Positions 16,660-24,975 of a stretch of DNA of 64,000 bases are shown here, in pieces (the first letter of the stretch is position 1; each line of letters starts with the position of its first letter). The stretch is from Solibacillus isronensis (lineage in GTDB: Bacteria > Bacillota > Bacilli > Bacillales_A > Planococcaceae). The stretch spans positions 2,108,001 through 2,172,000 of the forward strand of contig NZ_FVZN01000014.1 in NCBI RefSeq assembly GCF_900168685.1, in the 5' to 3' direction. The translations under genes and the position numbers were made by a program. The notes beneath the pieces were generated by a model that saw only the letters and a list, made by a program, of their open reading frames with translations, did no database searches and was not told the DNA's origin.

Positions 16660-18483
16660 TTAATAAACGTCTCGCTGATAACGTTTTTGGCTTTTAAGCT
16701 CATTAAAATACAGTGAAACTTCTTCATCCGTTTTGCCGCCCTGTTCCGCAACAATTCGGCGCAATGTTTGATCTACATCATGTGCCATATATTTCTCATC
16801 ACCACATACATAGATAACCGCACCATCGTTGATCCATCTATAGATTTCTGCAGCATTTTCGAGCAGACGATGCTGTACATATACTTTCTGTTCTGTATCG
16901 CGTGAAAAGGCTACAGATAAATTCGTTAATGTCCCATCTTTGAGCCAGCGCTGCAGTTCAGTCTGATACAGAAAATCTGTAACAAAATGCTGGTCACCGA
17001 AAAACAGCCATGCATTGCTTTCGGTTCCTTCCTCAGCACGTTCTTCCAAAAATGAACGATACGGCGCAATGCCTGTACCGGCACCAATCATAATAATTGG
17101 TGTTGTTGTATCTTCAGGCAGACGGAAGTTCGGGTTTTTATGAATATAAACCGGAACCTTATCCCCAATTTCAATTCGCTCTGCCACTTGCCCCGATACT
17201 ACTCCTATACGCTCACGTTCATCTACTTCATAGAAAACTTTACCGATTGTTAAATGCACTTCTTCTTCATTTGCCTTTTGGCTGCTAGCAATCGAATAGA
17301 GTCGTACCGGATTTTTACGAAGTTGATCAACAAATTGCTGGGCAGTCCAGTTGAACGGTCCAAATGTTTGCACAACATCCAGCAAGTCTCGTCCATAAAT
17401 ATATTGTTTCAACTTCACATCATCTTCCAGCAACTTCTTAAGCTCTTCATTGGTTGAAAAGGCAGCAAGCTTCTGTAGTAATGGTTTTGACAGTACGGTA
17501 ATTTCAAAATGGGCAGTGAGCGCTTCACTTAATGTTTTAGACTGGTCTTTCACAGACACTATTTCCGATCCTTCAAAGCCAAGCGATAATAGTAATGCAG
17601 TTACTAAGCTTGCATCGTTTTCCGGAAGAATGCCGACACTGTCACCCGGTTCATAAGTTAAACCGGACCCTTCCAATGAAAGCTCCAAATGTTGCGTTTG
17701 CTTATTCGATCCGCGGCCATTTAAATTGATACTTTCCAGAACTTCCGCATAAAAGGGATTATTTTTGTTGTATACGGATTCTTCAGATACACTTACCGCA
17801 ACCGGAGACTTTTGTAATTCCGGCAGTTTGTTCGGCATATTTTGTGCCAATGCTTCTACTACGCTCCCGATCCACTCTGATGCAAGATCGTCATAATCCA
17901 AATCACAATCAAAGCGGGGTACTAAACGCTTTCCTCCCAATTTTTCTAATTGCTCATCAAAATCAATTCCTGTCTTACAGAAAAATTCATACGAGCTATC
18001 GCCTAACGATAAAACAGAGAAAGATACATCCTCCAGTTTCGGCGCACGTTTACCATATAGGTAGCTATGGAAGGAGATGGCATTATCCGGTGGATCGCCT
18101 TCACCATGTGTACTTGTAATGATGAAAATATTTTTCTGTTTTTTCAGATTATTCACCTTAAAATCGGACATTGCAGATAGAGCGACCTCAACCCCCTGCG
18201 ACTCTAAAGCCGTTTTCAATTTACTTGCAACCCGTTGTGCATTGCCTGTTTGTGAACCGTATAAAATGGTTGCCTCCTGTTTGACTGCTTCCAGTACTGC
18301 AACGGTTTGCCCTTGTTCAGTTACCGTTACTTCAAGCGGCTGACTGGAATCTTCAATTGTTTGTATTGCGCTTAAATAACCGTTCAACCAAACTTTTTGA
18401 TAGTCCGTTAATGTTGGATAAAGCTCATTGATTAATTTTGTCTGTGCCTCGGAAAATGGGCTATTATGCAGATTTAACGTCAA
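16660..18483 (-). CDS. cysJ: Sulfite reductase [NADPH] flavoprotein (alpha subunit)
   Basis: It transfers NADPH electrons through FAD and FMN to CysI. Domains in order are an N-terminal flavodoxin (LYGSQTGNAQRVA, STHGEGDPPDNA, LGDSSYEFFC), an FAD-binding domain (RLYSIASS, GVVSGQVAERI) and an NADPH domain (MIGAGTGIAPYRSFLEER, FFGDQH, YVCGDEKYMAHDV), ending ...QRDVY. TTG at 18481-18483, 5 nt after AGGTGG, gives a start that matches B. subtilis CysJ (NSPFS near residue 7). A GTG three codons upstream is the alternative. Length is 607 residues. Confidence 0.95.
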   Translation of the reverse strand: MTLNLHNSPFSEAQTKLINELYPTLTDYQKVWLNGYLSAIQTIEDSSQPLEVTVTEQGQTVAVLEAVKQEATILYGSQTGNAQRVASKLKTALESQGVEVALSAMSDFKVNNLKKQKNIFIITSTHGEGDPPDNAISFHSYLYGKRAPKLEDVSFSVLSLGDSSYEFFCKTGIDFDEQLEKLGGKRLVPRFDCDLDYDDLASEWIGSVVEALAQNMPNKLPELQKSPVAVSVSEESVYNKNNPFYAEVLESINLNGRGSNKQTQHLELSLEGSGLTYEPGDSVGILPENDASLVTALLLSLGFEGSEIVSVKDQSKTLSEALTAHFEITVLSKPLLQKLAAFSTNEELKKLLEDDVKLKQYIYGRDLLDVVQTFGPFNWTAQQFVDQLRKNPVRLYSIASSQKANEEEVHLTIGKVFYEVDERERIGVVSGQVAERIEIGDKVPVYIHKNPNFRLPEDTTTPIIMIGAGTGIAPYRSFLEERAEEGTESNAWLFFGDQHFVTDFLYQTELQRWLKDGTLTNLSVAFSRDTEQKVYVQHRLLENAAEIYRWINDGAVIYVCGDEKYMAHDVDQTLRRIVAEQGGKTDEEVSLYFNELKSQKRYQRDVY

Positions 18484-18507
18484 AACTTCCACCTCGCGAA
18501 TCTTGTT

Positions 18508-18651
18508 TTATTTCAATCTTATTTTTTCGTTTTTTTCAATTTGTACAACATGACCGTCCTGGATAACTAAAGTCACTGTTCCATATTTAACGGATGCAAC
18601 CGTATCTTTAATTTTCTCAAGCGTTTGGGTAATATCATTGGATTTCGTCAT
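18508..18651 (-). CDS. YezD-family small protein (DUF2292)
   Basis: A 47-residue product, MTKSNDITQTLEKI..., with the family signature VKYGTVTLVIQDGHVVQIEKNEK. The start ATG at 18649-18651 has a perfect TTAGGAGG site. Such DUF2292 proteins often sit in sulfur assimilation operons of Bacillales; the molecular role is unknown. It lies between sirB (19 bp gap) and cysJ (24 bp gap), clearly in the operon. Confidence 0.88.
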   Translation of the reverse strand: MTKSNDITQTLEKIKDTVASVKYGTVTLVIQDGHVVQIEKNEKIRLK

Positions 18652-18670
18652 AATAAATGCCTCCTAATTT

Positions 18671-19399
18671 TCAGATGACCTCTTGTACTCTTTCCAGCAA
18701 AACATTCCGTACTTTTTCGTTATAGCCTAAATGGTTACATAAAATTACGGTAGACGGATCAAGGTCAAGCTCCCGTATTTTCTTTTCGATTCCTACACTT
18801 AAAAGTCCTGAAAACAATAAATAAGGTACAACAAAAACTTGCTTCATCTGCTTGGATTTCAGCTCAACTAATGTCTGTTCAAAAGACGGACCTGCACCAT
18901 ATAAAAAACAAGATTTCACTTCCCGAAAGCCGTAAGTTGCCTTTAGCTGTTCACTGATTATCGCCATATCTCTTACAACGGCATTGTCACTGCTACCTCT
19001 GCCGATCAATATAACTTCTGCATCCGCATTAATCGGCACCTGTTGTTCCATAATTCTTTCATAAGCTGTCTCAATTAAAAATGGATGAATTCCTAAAGGA
19101 CGCCCGATTGTAAAATTCACATGTGGAAAACGTTCCTTTGCGATCTTTATTTCGGCCGGTATATCTTCATTAGCATGCTGGGCCGTTAATAATAAAATCG
19201 GGACAACCGATATATGTGTTGCACCTTGATTGACACAATTTGTAACACCTTCAACAATATTCGGCTCGACTAATTCCAAGAAGGCGGTTTCCTGAATTTC
19301 GACATCTACGAGAGACTTCGTTTTATCAAGAAAACGTACCGCTTCTTCAACACCTTTTTTCAAACGGGTGCCGTGCCCAACATACAAAATTGCTTTCAT
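18671..19399 (-). CDS. sirB: Sirohydrochlorin ferrochelatase (SirB/CbiX type)
   Basis: It inserts Fe2+ into sirohydrochlorin to make siroheme for CysI. The 242-residue protein has ILYVGHGTRLKKG with the metal-binding histidine, a second motif VVPILLLTAQHANEDIP with the conserved His, and in the C-terminal half LIGRGSSDNA and VVPYLLFSGLL, the two-repeat CbiX(L) layout. ATG at 19397-19399 follows AGGTGA; an in-frame GTG nine bases upstream is less likely. It overlaps no gene and starts 14 bp after cobA. Confidence 0.91.
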   Translation of the reverse strand: MKAILYVGHGTRLKKGVEEAVRFLDKTKSLVDVEIQETAFLELVEPNIVEGVTNCVNQGATHISVVPILLLTAQHANEDIPAEIKIAKERFPHVNFTIGRPLGIHPFLIETAYERIMEQQVPINADAEVILIGRGSSDNAVVRDMAIISEQLKATYGFREVKSCFLYGAGPSFEQTLVELKSKQMKQVFVVPYLLFSGLLSVGIEKKIRELDLDPSTVILCNHLGYNEKVRNVLLERVQEVI

Positions 19400-19413
19400 T
19401 ACAGTCACCTGCT

Positions 19414-20193
19414 TTACACGATTTTTTCCTTCAATCTTTTATCCTGCTGTACTGTTTGTTCATACCATGCAATTTTTTCCCGTAATGCTACAACTTCACC
19501 CACGATAATGATGCTTGGATTTTTTACATCGTTTGCTCTAGCGATATCAACGATCGTACCAAGAGTGCCTGTAACCGTCTGCTGTTGCACAAAAGTTCCC
19601 ATATGTACTAATGCAACGGGTGTTGATGCGTTACGTCCATACGTTAAAAGTTGCCGGCAAATATACGGCAAATTACCTACTCCCATATAGATAGCAAGTG
19701 TATCAATGCCCTTTGCAAGACTCTCCCATTGAATGGAATCGTCCTTTCCTTCACGCATATGTCCTGTGACAATCGCAAAACTGGAGCCTAATTCCCGATG
19801 TGTAACCGGTATACCTGCATATGCCGGAGCTGCAATGCCTGATGTAACTCCCGGCACGATTTCAAAAGGTATGCCATTTTCCGCTAACACTTCCGCTTCT
19901 TCAGCACCACGTCCAAAAACGAATGGATCGCCACCTTTTAATCGGGTAACCGTCTTACCTTGCAGAGCATGATGAACTAATGACAGGTTGATATTTTCCT
20001 GAATCATTGCATGACGGTTCGGCAATTTACCGCAAAATATTAACTGGGCCCCACGCTTTGCATAAGAAAGCAACTCATTATTAATTAATCGATCATATAG
20101 AATTACGTCTGCTTCTTGTATACAACGCAAGCCTTTTACAGTGATTAAATCAACATCACCAGGTCCTGCCCCAACAATATATACTTTCCCCAT
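19414..20193 (-). CDS. cobA: Uroporphyrinogen-III C-methyltransferase
   Basis: It makes precorrin-2 from uroporphyrinogen III using two SAM molecules, the entry to siroheme. The 259-residue single-domain SUMT has VYIVGAGPGDVDLITVKG at the N-terminus, VILYDRL, RLKGGDPFVFGRGAEE, EIVPGVTSGIAAPAYAGIPVTHR and IIIVGEVV. It leads the operon cobA-sirB-yezD-cysJ-cysI-sirC, with AAAGGAG before the ATG and a good promoter 55 bp upstream. In B. subtilis related genes are controlled by sulfur availability; no clear operator could be assigned here. Confidence 0.94.
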   Translation of the reverse strand: MGKVYIVGAGPGDVDLITVKGLRCIQEADVILYDRLINNELLSYAKRGAQLIFCGKLPNRHAMIQENINLSLVHHALQGKTVTRLKGGDPFVFGRGAEEAEVLAENGIPFEIVPGVTSGIAAPAYAGIPVTHRELGSSFAIVTGHMREGKDDSIQWESLAKGIDTLAIYMGVGNLPYICRQLLTYGRNASTPVALVHMGTFVQQQTVTGTLGTIVDIARANDVKNPSIIIVGEVVALREKIAWYEQTVQQDKRLKEKIV

Positions 20194-20246
20194 TAATTTA
20201 CTCTCCTTTATGAAAACAAAAGTCCAATATTTATATAATAAACCAT

Positions 20247-20275
20247 ATGATACATGGAAATTTTCTACAAATCAA
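20247..20275 (-). promoter_or_regulatory. Probable promoter of the siroheme/sulfite reductase operon
   Basis: On the minus strand TTGATT (20270-20275) and TATCAT (20247-20252) are 17 bp apart, leaving a leader of about 45 nt before cobA. Confidence 0.65.
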
Positions 20276-20355
20276 TAAAACCAAGTAAAAAAATATGAAT
20301 AATTAGATTAATAGTACAAACCGATTATTTGTTAATTGCTTTTAAAGTCTTTCAT

Positions 20356-20383
20356 AAAAATAAGCTAAACAAATTCGTTTAGC
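20356..20383 (-). terminator. Terminator after the first SsuC-like permease gene
   Basis: A 7-bp stem, GCTAAAC with GTTTAGC (extended by weak AT pairs across the loop), is followed by TTATTTTT on the minus strand, about 12 bp beyond the stop at 20395. Confidence 0.75.
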
Positions 20384-20394
20384 CCATTTTTATG

Positions 20395-21213
20395 TTACAC
20401 AACTTTATAGCGACCTAGCAGCTTGCGCCCTGCATATGCGAAAATCCGGTCCATAATAAAGCCCATTAACCCAAGAACGACAAGCCCTACAAAAATCCAG
20501 TCTGTTTTAAAGTACAGTCGTGCATTCCAGATCATAAAACCGATTCCTTCATTTGCAGCAACCATTTCCGCACCGACAATCGCCATGAACGATGAACCCA
20601 TTGCAAGCTTCGCACCTGTGAATATGTACGGGATTGTTGCCGGAATAACGACATAAATAAGTGTTTGGAATTTCGAAGCTCCCATACTTTTAGCAGATAA
20701 TAATTTATCATTTGAAATTGAAAGGACCCCTGTTAATGTATTAATCGTAATGACAAAAAATGTTGCGTAAACAATTAAAAATACTTTTGACTGTTCGCCA
20801 ATCCCAAACCACAGCATAAATAGTGTAATGAATGCAAGCGGAGGGATGAAGCGCACAAAGTTAATAACCGGTTCAAACAGTGCCCGCACAAACTTGTTCG
20901 TTCCAATAAGCAGGCCGAATGGTACAGCAATTAAGAGCCCAAGTGTCCATCCAGCCAGCACCCGTAAGAAACTGTAGCCCATATAGAGAAACAACGTCCC
21001 ATCACTGGCAATTTCAATCGCCCCGATCAATGTTAAATATGGGCTTGGCAAAAACATCGGTTCGGAAAACATCGATGCAATTTGCCATACGAGTAGAATG
21101 AATAACCAGCCTATAATCCCTGACTGTAAGATCAATTTACCGATTCGATTTTTCTTTTTCACCTTTACGACAGGTGCTACTTGCTGTCCTTTTTTCAGTT
21201 CAATCGTCGTCAT
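20395..21213 (-). CDS. ABC transporter permease, sulfonate/taurine/nitrate type
   Basis: The inner-membrane channel of an importer of the SsuC/TauC family. The 272-residue protein has about six transmembrane segments and the EAA loop around SAKSMGASKFQTLIYVVIPATIPYIFTG. Its neighbours are the ATPase (35 bp upstream) and the binding lipoprotein. The location next to the arylsulfotransferase-like gene and the sulfite reductase operon suggests uptake of sulfonates or sulfate esters; the substrate is inferred. Its own terminator follows. Confidence 0.88.
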   Translation of the reverse strand: MTTIELKKGQQVAPVVKVKKKNRIGKLILQSGIIGWLFILLVWQIASMFSEPMFLPSPYLTLIGAIEIASDGTLFLYMGYSFLRVLAGWTLGLLIAVPFGLLIGTNKFVRALFEPVINFVRFIPPLAFITLFMLWFGIGEQSKVFLIVYATFFVITINTLTGVLSISNDKLLSAKSMGASKFQTLIYVVIPATIPYIFTGAKLAMGSSFMAIVGAEMVAANEGIGFMIWNARLYFKTDWIFVGLVVLGLMGFIMDRIFAYAGRKLLGRYKVV

Positions 21214-21247
21214 AAGCTGCCTCCCTTAATTGTAAACAAAGCCTTTA

Positions 21248-22027
21248 TTAAATCGTAAAGTCCTCAAAATGTGTCTGAACTTGCTTATAATGGTTGTTAA
21301 AATCAACACTTGTTATATCTCGGGGATAGGAAAGGTTTACGTCATAAGTCGTTTCGATTCTTGAATTCGGACCGACAGACATAATGCCAATCTTCTGACC
21401 TAAAAGAATCGCTTCCTGAATGTCATGTGTCACAAAGATAACGGTTTTATTTGTTTCCTTCCAAATTCGAATGAGCTCATTTTGCATCGTTCGTCGTGTC
21501 ATCGCATCAAGTGCCCCAAACGGCTCATCCATTAATAAGATTTCCGGTTCATTTGCCAATACTCGGGCAAGCTGTACACGCTGCTTCATCCCGCCCGACA
21601 GATTATCAGGAAACTTTTTCGCATGGCCAAGTAAACCCGTTAGCTTTATGAAAGTATTGGCTACCTTTTTTCGCTTTTCTGCAGGCACATTCTTCATTTT
21701 TAAGCCAAATGAAATATTCTCCTCAACAGTTAACCAAGGGAACAATGCTGAATCCGCTGATTGAAAAACGAAACCACGTCCATCTCGGTTTTCTTCACGA
21801 GAAGTCACAATTTGCAATTCGCCAACCGACAAATCCAAAAATCCCGCAATAATATTCAGCAATGTCGATTTACCGCAGCCACTTGGTCCGAGAAGTACAT
21901 AAAACTCGCCCTTCTTAATCGATAAATCTACATTTTTTAATACATACGTCGGATTTTCAATATCTGTTTGAAACGTTTTGGCACCATTTTTAATTACAAT
22001 TGCTTCTTCTGTTATCGTATTCAGCAT
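21248..22027 (-). CDS. ABC transporter ATP-binding protein, sulfonate/taurine type
   Basis: The energising subunit of the SsuABC-like importer. The 259-residue protein shows Walker A GPSGCGKST, the Q-loop in VFQSADSALFPWLT, signature LSGGMKQRVQLAR, Walker B ILLMDEPFGALD and the H-loop in FVTHDIQEA. The start follows AAGGGGG. It lies 17 bp after the substrate-binding lipoprotein gene and 34 bp before the permease, a standard operon order. Confidence 0.92.
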   Translation of the reverse strand: MLNTITEEAIVIKNGAKTFQTDIENPTYVLKNVDLSIKKGEFYVLLGPSGCGKSTLLNIIAGFLDLSVGELQIVTSREENRDGRGFVFQSADSALFPWLTVEENISFGLKMKNVPAEKRKKVANTFIKLTGLLGHAKKFPDNLSGGMKQRVQLARVLANEPEILLMDEPFGALDAMTRRTMQNELIRIWKETNKTVIFVTHDIQEAILLGQKIGIMSVGPNSRIETTYDVNLSYPRDITSVDFNNHYKQVQTHFEDFTI

Positions 22028-22044
22028 TGCCTTTTCCCCCTTAG

Positions 22045-23052
22045 TTAGTAAGTTACCTCGTCTTTCAATACTTGCTTTGCCGGATCTAAATACAGCTTTT
22101 CATCCAAATCAAAATCTTCATCCAAAATACCGCGCTCCAGCAAATACTCTTTCATATTGGATAAATGTGTATAATCTTCTTTCGTAAAACCGAGCGTATA
22201 GTTCACTCTTTTTAAATCAAGCATTATGTCTTCTTTTGCGATTTTCAACTCTTTATAGCCGATGTCAGCAGTACCTTCCGGGTTTGCCTTTACATATTCA
22301 ACTCCTTGTTCAATGCCTTCAAGGAACTTCCCGATTTCTTCTGAATTTGCTTCTGCAAATTTACGGTCCACAATTAAATAGCTCGATACACTTAAATCAG
22401 GTACAGAACTCAATCGGTCGATTTCATGCACACCATCAATATTTTTGAATTTTTCTATTAAGGCACCAGATCCAATAACGACATCGATATCCCCTTTTTT
22501 CATTCCGACGATAGCTTCATCAAGTGTACTGTACGGTACATATTTAATGTCGTCCTCGCTAATACTGTAGTGCTCTAAGTATTTAGCCCATTGATATTCA
22601 AATACTGTTCCTTTTGCAACACCGATTTTTTTACCTTTAATATCCTCCGGTACTTCTATGCCCTTTACTGCCAAAATTTCCGACAGACTGACAGAGTTGA
22701 AATGCTCATCGCTCCCTGTCAGTGAAGAAACGACTACGAAATCACCTTTCCCTAGTGAGTTCAATAATGCATAATCTGCTGCCAATCCTGTATCCGCCTG
22801 CTTTGTCAAAACAGCGTTCACAGTATCGATTCCGTATGCAAAATTGGAAAGCTCTACATTCAATTCTCTATCCGCAAAGTAACTGTTATTAGCAGCGGCC
22901 CGAATTTGGAACGAGCCCCCTGCTGCTGTATCAATCGCTGCCCGAATTGTTTTGCCGCCAGCATTGGCTGAACTTGCATCATTACCGCATGCCGCCAATA
23001 GGAGCGCTGTTACTAATAAGAGCAGTAAATGTATTGATCCTTTTAATTTCAT
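22045..23052 (-). CDS. Substrate-binding lipoprotein of SsuA/TauA/NMT1 type
   Basis: An extracytoplasmic binding protein anchored by lipid. The 335-residue precursor has a signal peptide with lipobox LLAAC (Cys at about residue 22), then an NMT1/SsuA-like fold (TAAGGSFQIRAAANNSYF, LSNFAYGIDTVNAVLT, IKGKKIGVAKGTVFEYQWAK). The ligand is not predictable; aliphatic sulfonate or an aryl sulfate product is plausible from context. It is the first of the transporter genes and lies 62 bp downstream of the arylsulfotransferase-like gene, so the four genes probably form one operon. Confidence 0.88.
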   Translation of the reverse strand: MKLKGSIHLLLLLVTALLLAACGNDASSANAGGKTIRAAIDTAAGGSFQIRAAANNSYFADRELNVELSNFAYGIDTVNAVLTKQADTGLAADYALLNSLGKGDFVVVSSLTGSDEHFNSVSLSEILAVKGIEVPEDIKGKKIGVAKGTVFEYQWAKYLEHYSISEDDIKYVPYSTLDEAIVGMKKGDIDVVIGSGALIEKFKNIDGVHEIDRLSSVPDLSVSSYLIVDRKFAEANSEEIGKFLEGIEQGVEYVKANPEGTADIGYKELKIAKEDIMLDLKRVNYTLGFTKEDYTHLSNMKEYLLERGILDEDFDLDEKLYLDPAKQVLKDEVTY

Positions 23053-23114
23053 ATTTTCACTCTTTCCATTAGCTAACTATTTTTATTTTAATACTAGGAT
23101 TTATTTCAGATAAT

Positions 23115-24563
23115 TTATGTTGTAATTTTCTTCGCCACTGCCTCATCATAACGCGCCACGCAAAGTGCTCCTTCTCCATAAGAGAAAGCTTCTTTAATCT
23201 CAGCAACTGAATGTGCCCCGCCTTCTGCCGCATTCGGCACGCGGAAATCTTTCACATCAATCGGCTTAATCTCAACTTCAACCGGTGTTTCCAATTGAGG
23301 TACCCAGTTGTATGGAACACGGTATGCGCGGTATACCATATTTGACCCTCGTTCATTTTTATAGGCAGATATATATTCCCATACAATCTCGTGGTCTGCC
23401 GTCACTTCAAAAATACGTCCATTCGAGCCTTCTGTAATTAGCGTATTGCCATTTTCCAAACGCTGTGCCGAACTTATATAAGGACTGTAAAATTTATAGG
23501 AATCCGTTGGTACTGAAAACTTCGCTTCAAGCCCCGTATATTGCCATACAATTTCAAGTGTAATCGGATCGATTTCCAAAATGCGGGAGTGATCGCGGAT
23601 TGCTACTTTATTACCGTCAACGGAGTTTGGATTCGGTGCGCCATATCCTCCCCAGCCTCCGTTATCAAATACTAAAACATTGCCCTCACCTGGCAAACCT
23701 TTTGGAATGATATGTGCATGATGCTGTCCAATAATCCATCCTAAATGTTTCGTCTCCGGCGTGTCATAATCCGGTCCAAGTTGCCATACGATTTTCCCTG
23801 TTTCTTTACTTGTGATCGCAATAATATTTGCCTCACGCGCATCCCATATAATATTGTCCGGATGGAAACGCTCATCTCCGTTATCATAATGACGGTTCGG
23901 ACCAACTAAAGAAATCGAATTAATGTGAAGCCAGTCGCCTGAATGATTACCGAAGAAACGTCGATTCGGCTCTTCATAAATCGCCTTTTTTGCTTCCTCA
24001 CTAAAGTTAAGCTCATCGAAATGCTCATGTGCGTTCCATTCCCATACGATATTACCTTCCCAATCAACCTCAATGAATGCATCATCCAATAATGGGTGCT
24101 TGGAGATTTTCTCGTTCACTACATCACGGTGAACCAAAATCAATGTATTTCCCCCTGTTGTTTGCGGCTCCTGACCTGGTGCCGGATACCCTACAGGACT
24201 GCCCGTACGCTGATAGTCGTGGTGTGCACGTGCAACCCATCTTGCTTCGTGACCCGGATCTTCGATAAACTGATGCTTGTCAAATTTCCATACAACATTA
24301 CCCTCAAAATCAATCTGTACTAAATCACCCTCATCTTGGAAACCGTACTGTGGGTCACGGTTAAACGTGTGCCCAAGCACAAAACCGCCCGGAAATACTT
24401 TGTTCGGGAAGCCGCGCAGCCCTTTCCACAAATGAACTTCTTTCCCGTTCATATCAATCAGTAATGCCCCTTCATTTGCTGCCTGGAAAATTGTAAAACC
24501 GCTTGCCGCCTTTTCTGGATTATAAACTGTTGCCCCTGTCGGATGAATTGTTGGATTTCCCAT
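23115..24563 (-). CDS. Arylsulfotransferase (ASST) family protein
   Basis: The ASST family moves sulfate between phenolic donors and acceptors through a histidine. The 482-residue protein is a six-bladed propeller type: repeated units of the form GNVVWKFD, GNIVWEWNAHEHFDE, GKIVWQLGPD, LEIVWQYTG and HEIVWEY are clear. Histidine-rich active-site stretches include ARAHHDYQ, HINSISLV and GQHHAHIIP. No signal peptide is visible (MGNPTIHPTGATVYN...), so it should be cytoplasmic, unlike periplasmic enterobacterial ASST. It heads an operon with an SsuABC-like importer, consistent with handling sulfate esters. Exact activity is inferred. Confidence 0.82.
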   Translation of the reverse strand: MGNPTIHPTGATVYNPEKAASGFTIFQAANEGALLIDMNGKEVHLWKGLRGFPNKVFPGGFVLGHTFNRDPQYGFQDEGDLVQIDFEGNVVWKFDKHQFIEDPGHEARWVARAHHDYQRTGSPVGYPAPGQEPQTTGGNTLILVHRDVVNEKISKHPLLDDAFIEVDWEGNIVWEWNAHEHFDELNFSEEAKKAIYEEPNRRFFGNHSGDWLHINSISLVGPNRHYDNGDERFHPDNIIWDAREANIIAITSKETGKIVWQLGPDYDTPETKHLGWIIGQHHAHIIPKGLPGEGNVLVFDNGGWGGYGAPNPNSVDGNKVAIRDHSRILEIDPITLEIVWQYTGLEAKFSVPTDSYKFYSPYISSAQRLENGNTLITEGSNGRIFEVTADHEIVWEYISAYKNERGSNMVYRAYRVPYNWVPQLETPVEVEIKPIDVKDFRVPNAAEGGAHSVAEIKEAFSYGEGALCVARYDEAVAKKITT

Positions 24564-24614
24564 ATATACCGCTCCCTTTTTATTATTTTTTCAAGTTAAT
24601 CGTGTATTTTAGTT

Positions 24615-24643
24615 TTAATAAATGACCATTCAATAGTTATCAA
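24615..24643 (-). promoter_or_regulatory. Probable promoter of the ASST-transporter operon
   Basis: On the minus strand TTGATA (24638-24643) and TATTAA (24615-24620) are 17 bp apart, 52 bp before the start codon. An apparently unused ribosome site (GGAAGGAGG, about 24662-24670) lies upstream with no start codon in range. Confidence 0.5.
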
Positions 24644-24695
24644 TTTCCTATGTTGTTTAAATACCTCCTTCCAAGACAACCTTTTAACAAAGGTT

Positions 24696-24764
24696 AAAAA
24701 GAAAAGGCACTAAAAATACAGCCTCCTCCAATGTGTTTGGTGAGAGAAACGTATTTTTAGCGCC
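24696..24764 (-). terminator. Long hairpin terminator in the region before the ASST gene
   Basis: A perfect 14-bp outer stem (GGCGCTAAAAATAC with GTATTTTTAGTGCC, one G-U) encloses an inner CCAA/TTGG hairpin and is followed by TTTTCTTTTT on the minus strand. It is the second minus-strand terminator in this gap, so it either backs up the first or attenuates a longer ASST leader. Confidence 0.75.
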
Positions 24765-24922
24765 TTTAGTTGTCTAATCAGCACTTTATTAAATTATTTT
24801 TTAAAGTAGTCGTTCACTTATCCAATCCCTAGTAAACTACTTAACTTTAAAAGTATTAACAGTATCGTACCGATTTAATTTATATTCGTCAAGTAGGTCT
24901 TTAAAATAATTTGAAATTTTCG

Positions 24923-24974
24923 GAAAACAAACAAGAAATCGCTAAACTTAAATAATCCGAGTTTAGCGATTTCT
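24923..24974 (-). terminator. Terminator after the PqqD-M50 gene
   Basis: A 15-bp stem, AGAAATCGCTAAACT with AGTTTAGCGATTTCT and an 11-nt loop, begins right after the stop codon at 24976 and is followed by TGTTTGTTTT on the minus strand. Confidence 0.8.
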
Positions 24975-24975
24975 T

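Noticed and set aside
23115-24563. Secreted ASST
   Set aside because: The N-terminus is hydrophilic and reads straight into the first propeller blade, with no signal peptide or lipobox.
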